DNA of 64,000 nucleotides from Saturnia japonica (lineage: Eukaryota; Arthropoda; Insecta; Lepidoptera; Saturniidae): positions 1 to 64,000 of the forward strand of contig JAVKPJ010000047.1 of the NCBI GenBank assembly GCA_033032175.1. Reading direction: 5' to 3'. Below the pieces are notes generated by a model that worked only from the letters and a program-made list of their open reading frames with translations, did not search any database and was not told the origin of the DNA. Shown piece by piece: positions 1 to 11,101 of the stretch; position 1 is the stretch's first letter; every line of letters starts with the position of its first letter. Position numbers and translations under genes: made by a program.

Positions 1-266
1 CTAGGTGCCTCTTCCGCGTCACTTTCGCCGCCAATGCACACCACCTCATCATCTTCAGCAGCCCTAACGCCGCTCGATTCCTTCAAAAAGGAGGATATTA
101 CCCCCTTGCTGGCCCAGATTGAGCGTTCCACACTTTTGGAACGCCCCTGACCCCGAACCGCCCCTCGTCTTGCAGTTCCTCGCTTTGGGGCTTGTGCCCC
201 ATCTACCTCGGCTTCCAAAGCCGTTGTCCGGGACCCGAACGGGCGTTTCCCCAGCCTCCCAGACAC
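1..266 (-). mobile_element. S0: 5'-truncated SART fragment (ORF1 N-terminal region)
   Basis: The minus strand matches the ORF1 amino-terminal region of S10 (about 37460-37720), including the acidic stretch and the basic GTARRG segment. It breaks off at a telomeric repeat just inside where the S10 start codon would lie, so it is 5'-truncated by roughly 20 codons. The element continues off the left edge of the window. It belongs to the S1/S10 subfamily. Confidence 0.8.
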
Positions 267-305
267 AACCTAACCTAACCTAACCTAACCTAACCTAACC
301 TAACC
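267..305. repeat. Telomeric repeat tract (CCTAA)n
   Basis: About eight uninterrupted AACCT units between S0 and T1. This is the longest tract in the window together with 51549-51582, and is the target of both element families. Confidence 0.95.
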
Positions 306-1660
306 AAACTCACATTCAACAATCACATAACTCTTGCGTGTAGGAAGGGCCTGGAAATATACAAGCGACTCGCCAGGGCGGCAAAGATAACGTGGGGACT
401 AAACCCTGACATAGTAAAGACAATATACACGGCAGCGGTCGAACCTGTGATCACGTACGCAGCTGGAGCCTGGGCGAAGTCCGCTGCGAAGCTAGCCTCC
501 AGAAAACAGCTGAACGCCGTGCAAAGGGGCTTCGCCCAGAAAATATGCCGCGCATACAGAACGGTGTCGCTCAACTCCGCACTGGCGTTGTCCGGAATAC
601 TGCCTCTCGATCTCCGCATCAAAGAGGCTGCTACCATCTTCGAAATTCGGAAAGGAAAAAAGGAGCATGCATTCGGAGATGAGGAGGTCGAGAGGGAAGC
701 ACAGTGCAGTAAATTCCCGCACCCAGCACTAAAACACCATCTAGACTACCAACAGCTGGAGAGCCAGGAGCAGATAGATAATTTGGATGGCCTGGAATAC
801 AGGATATACACGGATGGCAGCGGTATTCAAGATAAGGTCGGAGCCGCGCTTTCCTTATGGAAAGACGGCCACGAAGTCGCGGCCAAGAAATTTAAGTTGG
901 CATCTTATTGTACGGTGTACCAGGCCGAGCTACTGGCTCTCCGGAACGCAACAGTGGTGGTTCTGGCGCAAGCCGGTAGCTCGTACGGAATCTTCAGTGA
1001 CTCAAGGGCGGCCCTGGACACTGTATGTAACAGCGAGGCGAGGCACCCCCTGGCAAAGCAGGCTCAAAACAACGTACGCCTTGCAACATTGGAAGGGAAA
1101 ATCGTCTCGCTGTTCTGGGTAAAAGCACATGCAGAATAGACGGAAACGAGAGGGCGGATGAGCTAGCGAAGCACGCAGCGATACGCACAAAAACCAAACC
1201 AATATACGACCAGTGCCCAATTTCCTACATAAAAAGGCAGATTCGACAGGAGACCCTCCAAGAATGGAATACAAGATATACCGAGGGAACCACGGCAGCC
1301 ACAACAAAGGTGTTCCTGCCAGACATCTATACCGCACATAAATTCATCAAGAAAACGACATTGACCATCCAGCTCACCCAGTTACTCACGGGGCACGGTG
1401 GGTTCTCGGAGTACCTGAATCGCTTTAGGTGCAAAGAGAGCCCGTCGTGCATCTGTGATCCCGCAATTCCAGAAACAATTGTCCACTTACTAGTAGAGTG
1501 TCCAGTACATGGCAAAGACCGCTATGAAATAGAAGCAAAAACTGGCACTAAAATAGAAATAACAAAATTAAACCAACTTATTAGACAAACGGAAACACGA
1601 AATGACTTTATTGAATATGCAACGAAAATAATTAAATTAGTAAACAGAAGAAATAAATAA
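306..1660 (+). pseudogene. T1 ORF2 C-terminal part: RT thumb, RNase H, zinc-finger-like end
   Basis: An open frame enters from the truncated 5' end at 306 and runs to 1139. It contains a reverse-transcriptase thumb-like segment (about 306-480) and an RNase H domain with the expected acidic residues: YTDGSG near 810, the E of AELLALRNA near 930, and SDSRAAL near 1000. The WVKAHA motif near 1120 is followed immediately by a stop. Resuming in another frame gives DGNERADELAKHAA, the RNase H end, so one base is missing near 1133. The second frame runs to 1660 and ends with TQLLTGHGGFSEYL, a cysteine pair (CIC) and an HLLVECPVH motif, resembling the CCHC end of R1-clade ORF2. The role would be reverse transcription with its own RNA-strand removal. 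As given it is 5'-truncated and frameshifted. Confidence 0.8.
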
Positions 1661-1770
1661 AGAAACACAAAAATAGGGAAAATAAACACAAAAACGTTTA
1701 GCAAAGTCTCCGACAATGACTCGTTGGGGGGAACGTGCATAAGCTTGAATGCTTTATAAAAAAACAAAAG
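306..1770 (+). mobile_element. T1: 5'-truncated TRAS-type telomeric retrotransposon
   Basis: This is the only plus-strand element. Its A-rich 3' end (about 1757-1770) runs directly into AACCTAACC, so its sense strand is joined to the C-rich telomere strand, the orientation known for TRAS elements and opposite to SART. The 5' end is truncated inside the reverse transcriptase, again against a telomeric repeat. The family call rests on orientation and target. RNase H domains also occur in other non-LTR clades (I, LOA), so assignment to TRAS proper is likely but not proven. Confidence 0.75.
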
Positions 1771-1794
1771 AACCTAACCTAACCTAACCTAACC
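1771..1794. repeat. Telomeric repeat tract
   Basis: Five AACCT units separate the T1 3' end from the poly(T) (antisense poly(A)) of S1, so two oppositely oriented elements meet tail to tail. Confidence 0.95.
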
Positions 1795-1821
1795 TTTTTT
1801 TTTTTTTTTTTTTTTTTTTAA

Positions 1822-1904
1822 CGTGGAGAAACCCATCATGGGTACACACCCGCGCCCGGGGGGACGAGTGGTTATGTGAGACTCCTACTCAATAAAACTC
1901 CACG
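1822..1904 (-). ncRNA. 3'-terminal four-way-junction RNA (S1 copy)
   Basis: In the sense RNA a closing stem pairs 1898-1904 with 1822-1828 (CGUGGAG/CUCCACG). It encloses three hairpins: GUGAG/CUCAC (one base changed in this copy), a 9-bp stem CACUCGUCC/GGGCGGGUG with a C4 loop, and ACCCAU/AUGGGU. It abuts the poly(A) tail. The same fold begins at 7649, 13671, 14828, 15144, 17912, 25388, 26287, 32411, 38220, 40634, 43474, 45969, 48807, 51604, 53159, 56914, 59724, 59998 and 62359. Likely recognised by the element's reverse transcriptase, since the SART1 3' UTR is known to be needed for retrotransposition. Confidence 0.8.
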
Positions 1905-2007
1905 GTGTACCATCCGCCGCCATAGTAGGGCGACGCGGGCACTGCGTTGGCATACAGCCGCGCCGCCCCGGCGGCCGGCCCGGCTGAACCGGGCCCCGGC
2001 CTAAATA

Positions 2008-2038
2008 GGAGACGGCTCAGTACACCCTAGCCGTCTCC
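2008..2038 (-). promoter_or_regulatory. 3' UTR hairpin upstream of the terminal junction (S1)
   Basis: A perfect 10-bp inverted repeat, 2008-2017 with 2029-2038. In short elements the equivalent hairpin is GAGACAGT/ACTGTCTC (for example 15327-15334 with 15349-15356). Both arms have changed together, which supports an RNA stem. Function not known. Confidence 0.6.
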
Positions 2039-2099
2039 TCCGTCCGCCGAGCCTGTGCAATGAGAAGACGGGCCCCCCGACCCGTCTCCTCTGGCTCGG

Positions 2100-5000
2100 C
2101 TAGGGTGGCGGGAGTTGGCGAATGAACCGCCTCCTCCTGCCACCCGTTCTTCTTTGTCGGAGAGGGCCGCTCAGGGGATCCCCTTCACGGACCCTCTCCG
2201 CGGCCTCCTTCTGCGATATGACGTCCTCGCAGAAGGAGGCCATTGCCGTCCATGCCCTCTCGCTGTCGAGCATGGCTCTCACCACACTCGGCAGCGAGAG
2301 GTCCCCTCCAACGACTGCGGCCAGAGTGCGGCGCTGCTCCTCCCACGCAGCACACTCACCAAGAGTGTGCTGCGCCGTATCCTCTGCAGCCCCGCACTCA
2401 TGGCACACAGGCGAGGGCTCCCTCCTGGCTATCTTGTGCAGGTACCATCCGAAGCATCCATGTCCGGACAGTACCTGCACAAGCCTAAATGTCAGGGAGC
2501 CCTGCTCCCTGGAACACCACATCCGGAGGACCGGACGGACAGCGTCAATGGAGTAGCGCCCATATCGCGCGTCCGCCAGGTCCTCCTCCCACCTCCTCAG
2601 CACATCCTCGCGGACATCCCTCCGCACGGCTTCAACTTCTTCGGGAGCCGGAGGCTCTCCTGACGCCTTCCTCGCCGCCATGAATCTATACACGGCGGCG
2701 AGCACCTCCGCCTCCAGCTCCCACGGCGGGGAGCCGGCGAGCACACAGGCCGCCCCCGCGGACACCGATCGGTATCCACGAACTACTCTCAGCGCCACGA
2801 CACGCTGCGCAGCACGCAGCACGCGTCTGTTCGTGGCGCTGAGGGCATCCACCCAGATCGGTGCCCCGTAGACGGCCATGCTTCGCACGACCCCCGCGAA
2901 CAGCCGGCGACAGCTCGCGCCCGGTCCCCCCGAGTTCGGGAGGAGCCTACCGAGAGCTGCCGCCGCTCCCACAATGCGCGGTCCGAGCCCCTTAAAATGG
3001 GGCTCGAACCGCCAACGCCCGTCCAGGACGAGGCCCAGATATTTCATCTGGGCCCCGACCCGGACCCTCGCCCCTTCTACATATATGTGGGCCCCAGGGG
3101 GCGGCCCACACCGAGGTCCATGAAAAAGAAGTGCCTCGGTCTTCTCCGCCGCCACCCTAAGACCCAACGCTTTGATGCGCCTGACCACGAGGGCCGTACC
3201 TTCCGTGGCCAGGCGCGCCACCTCAACATAACTCCCCCCCCGGGCTACGACCAAGGTGTCGTCCGCGTAGCAGAGTATGCGGACTCCCTCCGGAAGTGCT
3301 ACGCGGAGCACCCAGTCGTAGCCCATGTTCCACAGGAGCGGTCCCAACACCGACCCCTGTGGAACACCACACCCAACGCGGCGCCGGGCCACAATCCCCC
3401 GGCCGTCCGCGAAGACGACCTCCCTCTCTTGGAGGTAGTCCTCCAACAGCCGCCGCAGGTACGAGGGCACACCGAAAAACCGGAGTGCCTCCCGAATAAC
3501 GTTGTGCGGCAGACTGTTGAAGGCGTTGGCGATGTCGATTGACACCGCCAACAGCCTACCTCCCTCCCGGGTCGCCTCCTCGGACCACGCCTTCAGGGTG
3601 GAGAGGATGTCCAAAGTGGAGCGCCCTCTCCGGAAACCGAACTGCCAGTCCGATAGGACCGGCCCACCTCCTCCATGTGCCGGATGACACGGGAGGCTAT
3701 TATTCTCTCCAGCATTTTCGCCGTGTCATCCAGCAGCACCAGGGGCCGGTATGAGGACGGGCAGTCCGGAGGGCGACCCTCCTTCGGCAACAGGCAGAGT
3801 CGCCCCACCTTCCAGAGCTTCGGGAACCGTCCGACCAGCAAACAGCGGTCGAACAGCTCCCGAAGCTCTCCCCCCATGTGTCCCAGCGCCACTCCTAGTA
3901 ACTGACACGGTACCCCGTCCGGGCCAGGTGCCCTCCGCTTCTTGCGAAGGCGCTGCACCGCCCGCCCCATCTCGTCATCAGTAACGATCTGGGCGGTGCT
4001 AGCTCCTCCGCAACAAAGCCCCCATTGGACATGGGAGGTGGGAGGAGCACCGGAGGGTCGGGCAGCAATGTGGCCACGACCCTCCCTAGGACCTCTGGAT
4101 CGATTGTTTCCGTTAAAGGGGGCGCCTGCCCCCGGAACTTTCTCCTAACCATACGGTAAGGGCGCCCCACGGATCCCGATCCAGGGTCCCAAGGAGCTCC
4201 TCCCATTTCTCGTCCTTGGCCCGGCCTATGGCTGCCTGCAGGGAATTACGGCATTCCCTGTAGGCAGCAAGCAACCGGGCCTCCTCGCCGTTCTGCTGAA
4301 CTCGCCGCCGGCGGCAGCTGCAACGCTGCCGCCGCGCCGCGGAGCAGGCCGCCCGGAGATCGGCAATCTCCGGGGACCACCAATACACCGCCCGTCTGTT
4401 TTGCGGGCGGTTATTACCCCGCGGCATCGACGCGTCGCAGACCGCCGTAAGGGCCCTACGGAAACGGTCCGCGATCGCGTCGATATCTTCACTCGCCGGA
4501 GCCGGCGCTCGCCAGCTCTGCACAATGGCCGCCTCCTCCGCCACCTCTCGGTCGAGGCGGCCAAGAACCCAACTGGGGAACGCCGACCCCCCACGACTAC
4601 GACGCACCAGCTCCCCCAGGGAGGTGGAGACCTCAAACCGAATGTAGCGGTGATCAGAAAAGGTCTCCACCTCCTCCAGAACCCTCCAGTTCTCCACACG
4701 GCGCGCGACAGACGGCGTGGCAAATGAGACGTCAACCACGGACCCTCCGTTCTGCCGCACGCACGTGTGGACATATCCTCTGTTGAGGAGGGACAGCCCC
4801 ATCTGGACTGTCCACTCCTCTACTGCCTCCCCCCGGGGGTCCGTGGCAGCCGCTCCCCATGCCTGCGACTTGGCGTTAAGGTCGCCAAGCAGGACAATAG
4901 GGAGCGGTGCTAGCCGCCTAACCGCCGCCCCCAGGGAGTCGAGAAACACCTCGAACTCCCTTAGGGGCCGGTTTGGGGAGAAATAGACTCCGACAAAACC

Positions 5001-5249
5001 GAATCCTCCCCAGGCGGCCGCCACAAACCCCGACCCCCTCTCCTTAATTGAAAGGGGAGACCCGGTACTGTGTATTGCCACGGAGCCGTCCAGATCACCT
5101 GCCCAGTAAGGTTGGGCAGGGACGCAGTACGGCTCCGCAGCCACCCCGACACTAATGTTCCACTCCGCCACTGACTGCACAAATAAGTCTTGTGCAGTGG
5201 CGGAGTGGTTCAGATTCGACTGGAGGTAGTTAGTATGGTTCTGCTGCAT
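2100..5249 (-). pseudogene. S1 ORF2: endonuclease-reverse transcriptase, frameshifted
   Basis: Four overlapping minus-strand frames together form an R1-clade ORF2. The amino-terminal APE-like endonuclease (4113-5249) has LQSNLNHSATAQDLF, AEPY, GDLNAKS and SDHRYIRFE. The RT part has GFRRG-type, DIANAFNSLP, GVPQGSVLGPLLWN and CYADDTLV motifs. The carboxy end has a CHEC...H...C knuckle (CHECGAAEDTAQHTLGEC). Breaks lie near 3665, near 3990 and near 4165, each a small indel relative to S2. The protein would nick the CCTAA strand and prime cDNA synthesis there. The start codon overlaps the ORF1 stop (TAATG, 5247-5251). Confidence 0.85.
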
Positions 5250-5270
5250 TACTGAGCCATACTAACTACC
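5225..5270 (-). promoter_or_regulatory. Hairpin around the ORF1/ORF2 stop-start TAATG (S1)
   Basis: A perfect 14-bp inverted repeat (5225-5238 with 5257-5270) encloses TAATG at 5247-5251. In SART1 of Bombyx the UAAUG overlap and nearby RNA structure are reported to mediate coupled ORF2 translation. Here the arms differ from those of S2 and S10 but pairing is kept. Confidence 0.75.
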
Positions 5271-7176
5271 CCCGACCTCAGTCCTCCTCGTCGCGCTCCG
5301 AGGGTCCCCTTATTACTGGTGAGGGGCCTGCAGCTGGCCCCTCCCATGTAATGATCAGCCGGCTTACCGTCGGCGGCACATGCGGCGCAGTGCAACTTTG
5401 GTGATGCGCAATTAGTCGCCGCATGGCCCGAATCTCCGCACCTGAAGCACAGGTTGCCCCAGTTTACCGTAGCCAGGCAGGTTGGGCTGGTGTGGCCCAG
5501 GCCCATGCATTTGAAGCAACGCATGGGCTTTTCTGCTAGTGGCAGTATACGGGCCACACTCCACCCAACCAGTAGCCGCCCTGCCTCAGCCAGCTTCTTG
5601 TACCCCTCCACTGGGAGTGACACGAATGCCACTCCCCCTCCCCGCTCGTTCCGGATGGAGCCAACCTTTATATAGTCTGGCTCACATCCAGTCGCCTTTG
5701 TTAAAGCTTCCCTAAGCTCCGCCTTATCTACCGATACATCCAATCCGATGATCCGAAGCTCCGCCCTTTTGACTGGCCTGGACACCACTGCCACGCCAGC
5801 CAGCGCGGTCTGCAGTTGTGTAGCCAGGCCAGCCGCCTTGCTTTCACCATCGGGGCCGTTGATCTCAATGATCTTGGCCCCCGTGGCCGTCGTGCGGAGC
5901 CTCGGATCACTGATCCCCAACTCTGCCAGCTTAACACTCTCCCGTGCCTTGAGTACTGCCGCCGCATAGGTTTCCCCCCTAAGCACCGCCTCAGGCTGCA
6001 GCGTGATGATCACTGCAGCCGAGCGCGGCACGGAGGGCATTTTCGGCCCAGCCTTTTTAGGCTCCAATCTTTTCTTGGGCGCAGGAGCAGCTGGCACTGC
6101 TGGCGCCTTCGCCTTCTTCGGACGCCGGACCACTGTGGTCCAGGTCTCCTCACCTGCCTCTGGTGGGGCTTGGGAGGCCGCCCGGAAACAGGCGCTCCCG
6201 GAAAGAAGCCCACTCTACCCCAAGCGGAGCAACCGGGGCGGATGGCGGAGCCACTCCCTCCGACCTGGCCCGAGATACGGACCGAGGCCTCTTGCCCTTT
6301 CCCGACACCACCACCACACTAGGGCCGGCACGAAGGGTTTGACCCAGGTCCAGTTGTAGGCCCCAGTTTCTTCCGGCAGCTTCAGGCCTTTTATCACCCG
6401 CGAGAGGTGGGCGAATTATCTTCTTGGGCAGGAGCCGCCCATCAACCTCCAGACTGTCGAATCGCGCGTCAATTACGCTTCCGACAGTGGTGCGGATGGA
6501 CAGCTCCAGTCTGCCCACCATCTCCTCCAGCACCTTTTCCCAACCGTGAGGGGGCGCCTCTGGCTGAGCCGGCCGCGGTGGCGGAGGTGGGGGAGGAGGC
6601 ATGACCTTCCTCTCACCTGCCTCCCTGCGCCATGCAAGGACTTCCTCCTTGAGGTCCTTCACTTGCTGCCGAAGGACCTTAGACTCACGGCCCAAGCGGG
6701 CCGTCTCTTCATTTGAGGTGCGCTGCAGGAGCTCCTCCACCACCTCCTTCAAGGATTTGGCCGCCTCCTTAAGGGACTTGATACAAGTCCCTTTCAAGTT
6801 TCCCGAAATTCGACAAACTTCCAGGATGGCGGCCACTTCTTTCTCTGATCGGGCTCTTAGAGTCCCAGCATCGAGCTCATCTACACTGGTTGACCCCTCC
6901 CCATCATCCTTACCGCCAATGAAGACTACCTCTTCATCTTCCGAGGCCCCGTCGCCACCCCCGTCCTTTAGAAAGGAGCTAACTATGCCCTTTTTTGCCC
7001 AAACGGAGCGTTCTAACGCTTTTCGAGCGTCCTAGTCCGCGAACTGCCCCCCTTCTGGCGGTTCCGCGCTTCGGAGCCTGGACTCCATCTCTCTCCGCTT
7101 CCAACGACGCCATGGTAGACCCCGAAGGGCGCTTCCTCAGCCTTCCAGACACCTCCGTATCACCCCTGGACGCCAT
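5249..7176 (-). pseudogene. S1 ORF1: Gag-like RNA-binding protein, frameshifted
   Basis: Three frames (6979-7176, 6150-6836, 5249-6133) make up an R1-clade ORF1. The start is placed at the ATG at 7176 (MASRGDTEVSGRL), matching S10. It has a basic GTARRG segment, a coiled-coil region with long charged heptads (about 6600-6780), a proline-rich linker, an RRM-like domain (about 5600-6000), and zinc knuckles CFKCMGLGHTSPTC and CFRCGDSGHAATNC followed by a third CxxC...H...C. The protein would package element RNA and localise it to telomeres. It ends in TAA overlapping the ORF2 ATG. Frame breaks lie near 6140 and in 6840-6980. Confidence 0.8.
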
Positions 7177-7572
7177 GGGGAAGCTTTTCGCAACCGATGA
7201 CGAAAACGTCGTCAAGGTACGAAGGTTTTTTACCTCCTGCCCATCAGTGGGCAAAGAATCTGCCAGTTTAAAACTGTCAGTCGGTAGAGGGAGTAAGGCT
7301 CTACCCTACCACTGCAGAAAAAATCCGAAAAACAAAAACCAGTCCACACGAAAAATCAAAATCCACAAAAAATTAAAGCCGAAAGTCGTAAACGGAAAAA
7401 ACGCAATCAAATCCAAATGAGAAGCCGAGTCGTAAGTTTTTTCCACAAATCAAGATACCAGTAGCAATCCGCACAACAAACAAGAAGAAACAAGTCTGTA
7501 GCACCTAAGCCGGCCGAGATATTGGCTTTCATAGGAACACCGACACACCCGAACCTACGAAAATCATACCTC
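7177..7572 (-). other. S1 5' UTR (class A)
   Basis: Non-coding leader shared with S10 (37751-38147). Its sense 5' end is GAGGTATG. I find no HDV-type ribozyme fold. It is AT-richer than the ORFs, and no promoter motif can be asserted. Confidence 0.6.
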
Positions 7573-7589
7573 AACCTAACCTAACCTAA

Positions 7590-7591
<2 letters not shown>
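7573..7591. repeat. Telomeric repeat tract
   Basis: Four AACCT units between the S1 5' end and the S2 poly(A) tail. Confidence 0.95.
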
Positions 7592-7650
<59 letters not shown>

Positions 7651-7925
7651 GTGGAGAAACCCATCATGGGTACACACCCGCCCGGGGGGACGAGTGGTTA
7701 TGTGAGACTCCTACTCACTAAAACTCCACGGTGTACCATCCGCCGCCATACTGGGGCGACGCGGGCACTGCGCTGGCATTCTGCCGCGCCGCCCCGGCGG
7801 CCGGCCCGGCGGAACCGGGCCCCGGCCTAAATAGGAGACGGCTCAGTACACCCTAGCCGTCTCCTCCGTCCGCCGAGCCTGTGCAATGAGAAGACGGGCC
7901 CCCCGACCCGTCTCCTCTGGCTCGG

Positions 7926-10900
7926 CTAGGGTGGCGGGAGTTGGCGAATGAACCGCCTCCTCCTGCCACCCGTTCTTCTTTGTCGGAGAGGGCCGCTCAG
8001 GGGATCCCCCTCGCGTGCCCTCTCCGCAGCCTCCTTCTGCGAGATGACTTCCTCGCAGAAGGAGGCCATCGCCTTCCATGCATTCTCGCTGCCGAGCATG
8101 GCTCTCACCACACTCGGCAGCGAGAGGTCTCCTCCTCCAACATCTACGGCCAGAGTGCGGCGCTGCCCCACCCACGCAGCACACTCAGACAAAGTGTGCT
8201 GCGCCGTGTCCTCTGCAGCCCCGCACTCGTGGCACGTAGTGTTGGGCTCCCTCCGTGCTATCTTGTGCAGGTACCATCCGAAACAACCATGTCCGGATAG
8301 CACCTGCACAAGTCTAAACGTCAGGGAGCCCCGCTCCCTGGCGCACCACTCCCGGAGGACCGGGCGGACGGCGTCTATGGTATAACGCCCATAGCGCGCG
8401 TCCGCCAGGTCCTCCTCCCATCTCCTAGTGACCTCCTCCCGGGCCTCCCGCCGGACCCTGTCCACCTCTGTGGGAGCTGGAGGCTCCCCTAACGCTCTCC
8501 TCGCCGCCGTGAATTTGTACACGGCGGCGAGCACCTCCGCCTCCAACTCCCACGGCGGGGAGCCAGCAAGAACCATGGCCGCCCCCGCGGACACCGACCG
8601 GTACCCGCGGATTACTCTCAGCGCCACGACACGCTGCGTAGCACGCAGTACGCGTCTGTTCGTGGCGCTGAGGGCATCCGCCCAGATCGGTGCCCCGTAG
8701 ACGGCCATGCTTCTGATAACTCCCGCGAACAAACGGCGACAGCTCGCGCCCGGCCCCCCCGAATTCGGAAGCAGCCGACCGAGAGCTGCCGCCGCTCCCA
8801 CTATCCGCGGTTCGAGTCCCTTAAAGTGGGACTCGAACCGCCAACGTCCGTCCAGGATGAGGCCCAGATATTTCATCTGGGCCCCAACCCGACCCTCACT
8901 CCCTCCACATTTATGTGGGCCCCAGGAGGCGGCCCACACCGAGGCCCATGAAATAGTATGGCCTCGGTCTTATTCGCCGCCACCCTGAGGCCCAACGCCT
9001 TTATGCGCCCGACCACAAGGGCAGTGCCCTCTGTGGCCAGGCGCGCCACCTCCTCAAAACTTCCCCCCCGGGCTACGACTAGGGTGTCGTCCGCGTAGCA
9101 TAGCACTCGCACCCCCGAAGGGAGAGCTACGCGGAGCACCCAGTCGTAGCCCATGTTCCACAGGAGCGGCCCCAACACTGACCCCTGTGGAACCCCACAC
9201 CCAGTGTGGCGCCGGACCATAGCCCCCCTTCCGTCCACGAAGGCGACCTCCCTGCCTTGGAGGTAGTCCCCCAACAGCCGCCGCAGGTACGAGGGCACTC
9301 CGAAAAACCGGAGCGCCTCCCGTATAACACTGTGCGGCAGACTGTTGAAGGCGTTGGCGATGTCGATCGACACCGCCAACAACCTACCTCCCCCCTCGGT
9401 CGCCTCCGCGGACCACTCCTTCAGGGTGGAGAGGGCGTCCAGCGTTGAACGCCCTCTCCGGAAACCGAACTGCCGGTCCGAAAGTACCGGCCCAACTTCC
9501 GCCATGTGCCGGACGACACGAGACGCCAGAATACGCTCCAGCATCTTCCCCGTGTCGTCCAGCAGCACAAGGGGCCGGTACGAGGACGGGCAGTCCGGGG
9601 GGCGACCCTCCTTCCCCAGAAGGCAGAGTCGCCCCATCTTCCAGAGCTTCGGGAACCGTCCAACCGACAAACATCGGTTGAACAGCTCCCGAAGCTCTAC
9701 CCCCATGTGGTTCAGCGCCACACTTAAAACCTGGCCCGGAACTCCGTCCGGGCCTGGCGCCCTCCGCTTGTTGCGGAGGCGCTCCACCACCGACCCCATC
9801 TCCTCCTCAGTGACGGGGGGGGGTGGTAACAGCTCCTCCGCAACACTCCCATCTAACATGGGGGGCGGGAGGAGCTCCGGAGGGTCGGGCAGCAACGTGG
9901 CCACGACCCTCGCCAGGACCTCTGAGTCCAGGGACTCCGTTAAAGGGGGCGCCTGCCCCCGGAACTTCTTCCGGGCAACCCGGTACGGGCGCCCCCACGG
10001 GTCCCTGTCCAGGGTCCTGAGGAGCTCCTCCCACTTTTCATCCTTTGCCCGGCTGATGGCCACCTGCAGGGACTTCCTAGCTTCCCTGTAGTGGCCAAGC
10101 AACCGGGCCTCCTCCCCCTCTATCAGAGTTTGCCGCCGGCGGCAGCGTTGGAGCTGCCGCCGCGCCGCGGAGCAGGCCACCCGGAGATCGGCAATCTCTG
10201 GGGTCCACCAATACACCGCCCGCCTGCCTTGCGGGCGGTTGTTGCCCCGCGGCATCGACGCGTCGCAGACCGCCGTAATGGCCCTACGGAAACGGCCCGC
10301 GATCGCGTCGATCTCTACGTCATCATGAGCCGGCGCGCGCCAGTTTTGGACGATGGCCGCCTCTTCAGCAAGCTGCCGATTGAGGCGGCTCACCACCCAT
10401 CGGGGGAAGTTAACCCCCCCCGGAGCACGGCGCGCCGGCACCTCTGAGGAGGTGGAGACCCCGAACCGGATATACCGGTGGTTTGACAAGGTCTCCACCT
10501 CCTCCAGCACCCTCCAGTCCTGCACACGGCGTGCGACAGACGGCGTGGCGAAGGAGACGTCCACCACGGACCCTCCGTTCTGTCGCACGCACGTGTGCAC
10601 CGCCCCACGGTTGAGGAGGGACAGCCCAGCCTGGACTGCCCACTCCTCCACCGCTGCCCCTCTTGGGTCCGTGGCCACCCCTCCCCATGCCCGCGACTTG
10701 GCGTTAAGGTCGCCAAGCAGGACGATGGGGAGAGGCGACAGCCGCCTAACCACCGGCCCCAGGGAGTCAAGAAACGACTCGAACTCCCTCAGAGGCCGGT
10801 TTGGGGAGAAGTACACACCTACTACTCCGTACCCTCCCCAGGCGGCCGCCACGAACCCTGACCCCCTCTCCTTGATGGAGAGGGGGGACCCCGTACTATA

Positions 10901-11077
10901 GATAGCTACGGAGCCGTCAATGTCACCCGCCCAATAAGGTTGGGCGGGGACACAGTACGGCTCCGCAGCCACCGCGACATTAATGCTCCACTCCGCCACT
11001 GATTGCACAAATAGGTCTTGTGCAGTGGCGGAGTGGTTTAAATTCGACTGGAGGTAGCTGGTACGATTGTGCTGCAT
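7926..11077 (-). pseudogene. S2 ORF2: endonuclease-reverse transcriptase, one frameshift
   Basis: The frame from 11077 to 8873 gives a 734-residue product with the APE endonuclease (AEPY, GDLNAKS, SDH-like SNHRYIRF) and RT motifs (AGPDGVPG, GFRRGRSTLDAL, SIDIANAFNSLP, GVPQGSVLGPLLWN, CYADDTLV). The remainder, 7926-8939, is one base out of phase: S10 reads CCCGGACC where S2 reads CCCGACC near 8888. The carboxy end holds the CHEC...H...C knuckle and basic tail. The endonuclease SDH triad reads SNH here, which would remove a conserved catalytic aspartate, so this copy is probably inactive even apart from the frameshift. Confidence 0.85.
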
Positions 11078-11101
11078 TACTGGGTCGTACCAACTACCTC
11101 C
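11050..11101 (-). promoter_or_regulatory. Hairpin around stop-start TAATG (S2)
   Basis: Arms 11050-11066 and 11085-11101 pair over 17 positions with one U-G wobble in the sense RNA, enclosing TAATG. Several pairs differ from S1 by changes on both arms. Confidence 0.75.

Larger units (their letters stand above)
1795..7572 (-). mobile_element. S1: full-length-type SART element, degraded
   Basis: Poly(A) tail (25 T on this strand, 1795-1819), 3' UTR 1820-2099, ORF2, ORF1 and a 5' UTR ending at 7572. The 5' end has the same terminal bases (sense GAGGTATG) as S10, so S1 is complete in extent. Both ORFs carry several one-base indels relative to S2 and S10. It is flanked by telomeric repeats on both sides. 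Confidence 0.9.

Noticed and set aside
9345..10091. Long plus-strand open frames opposite ORF2 (also 34106-34852 and 41883-43025)
   Set aside because: They are antisense shadows caused by high GC and few stops. Their products have no recognisable domain, while the minus-strand frames carry endonuclease, RT or zinc-knuckle motifs.
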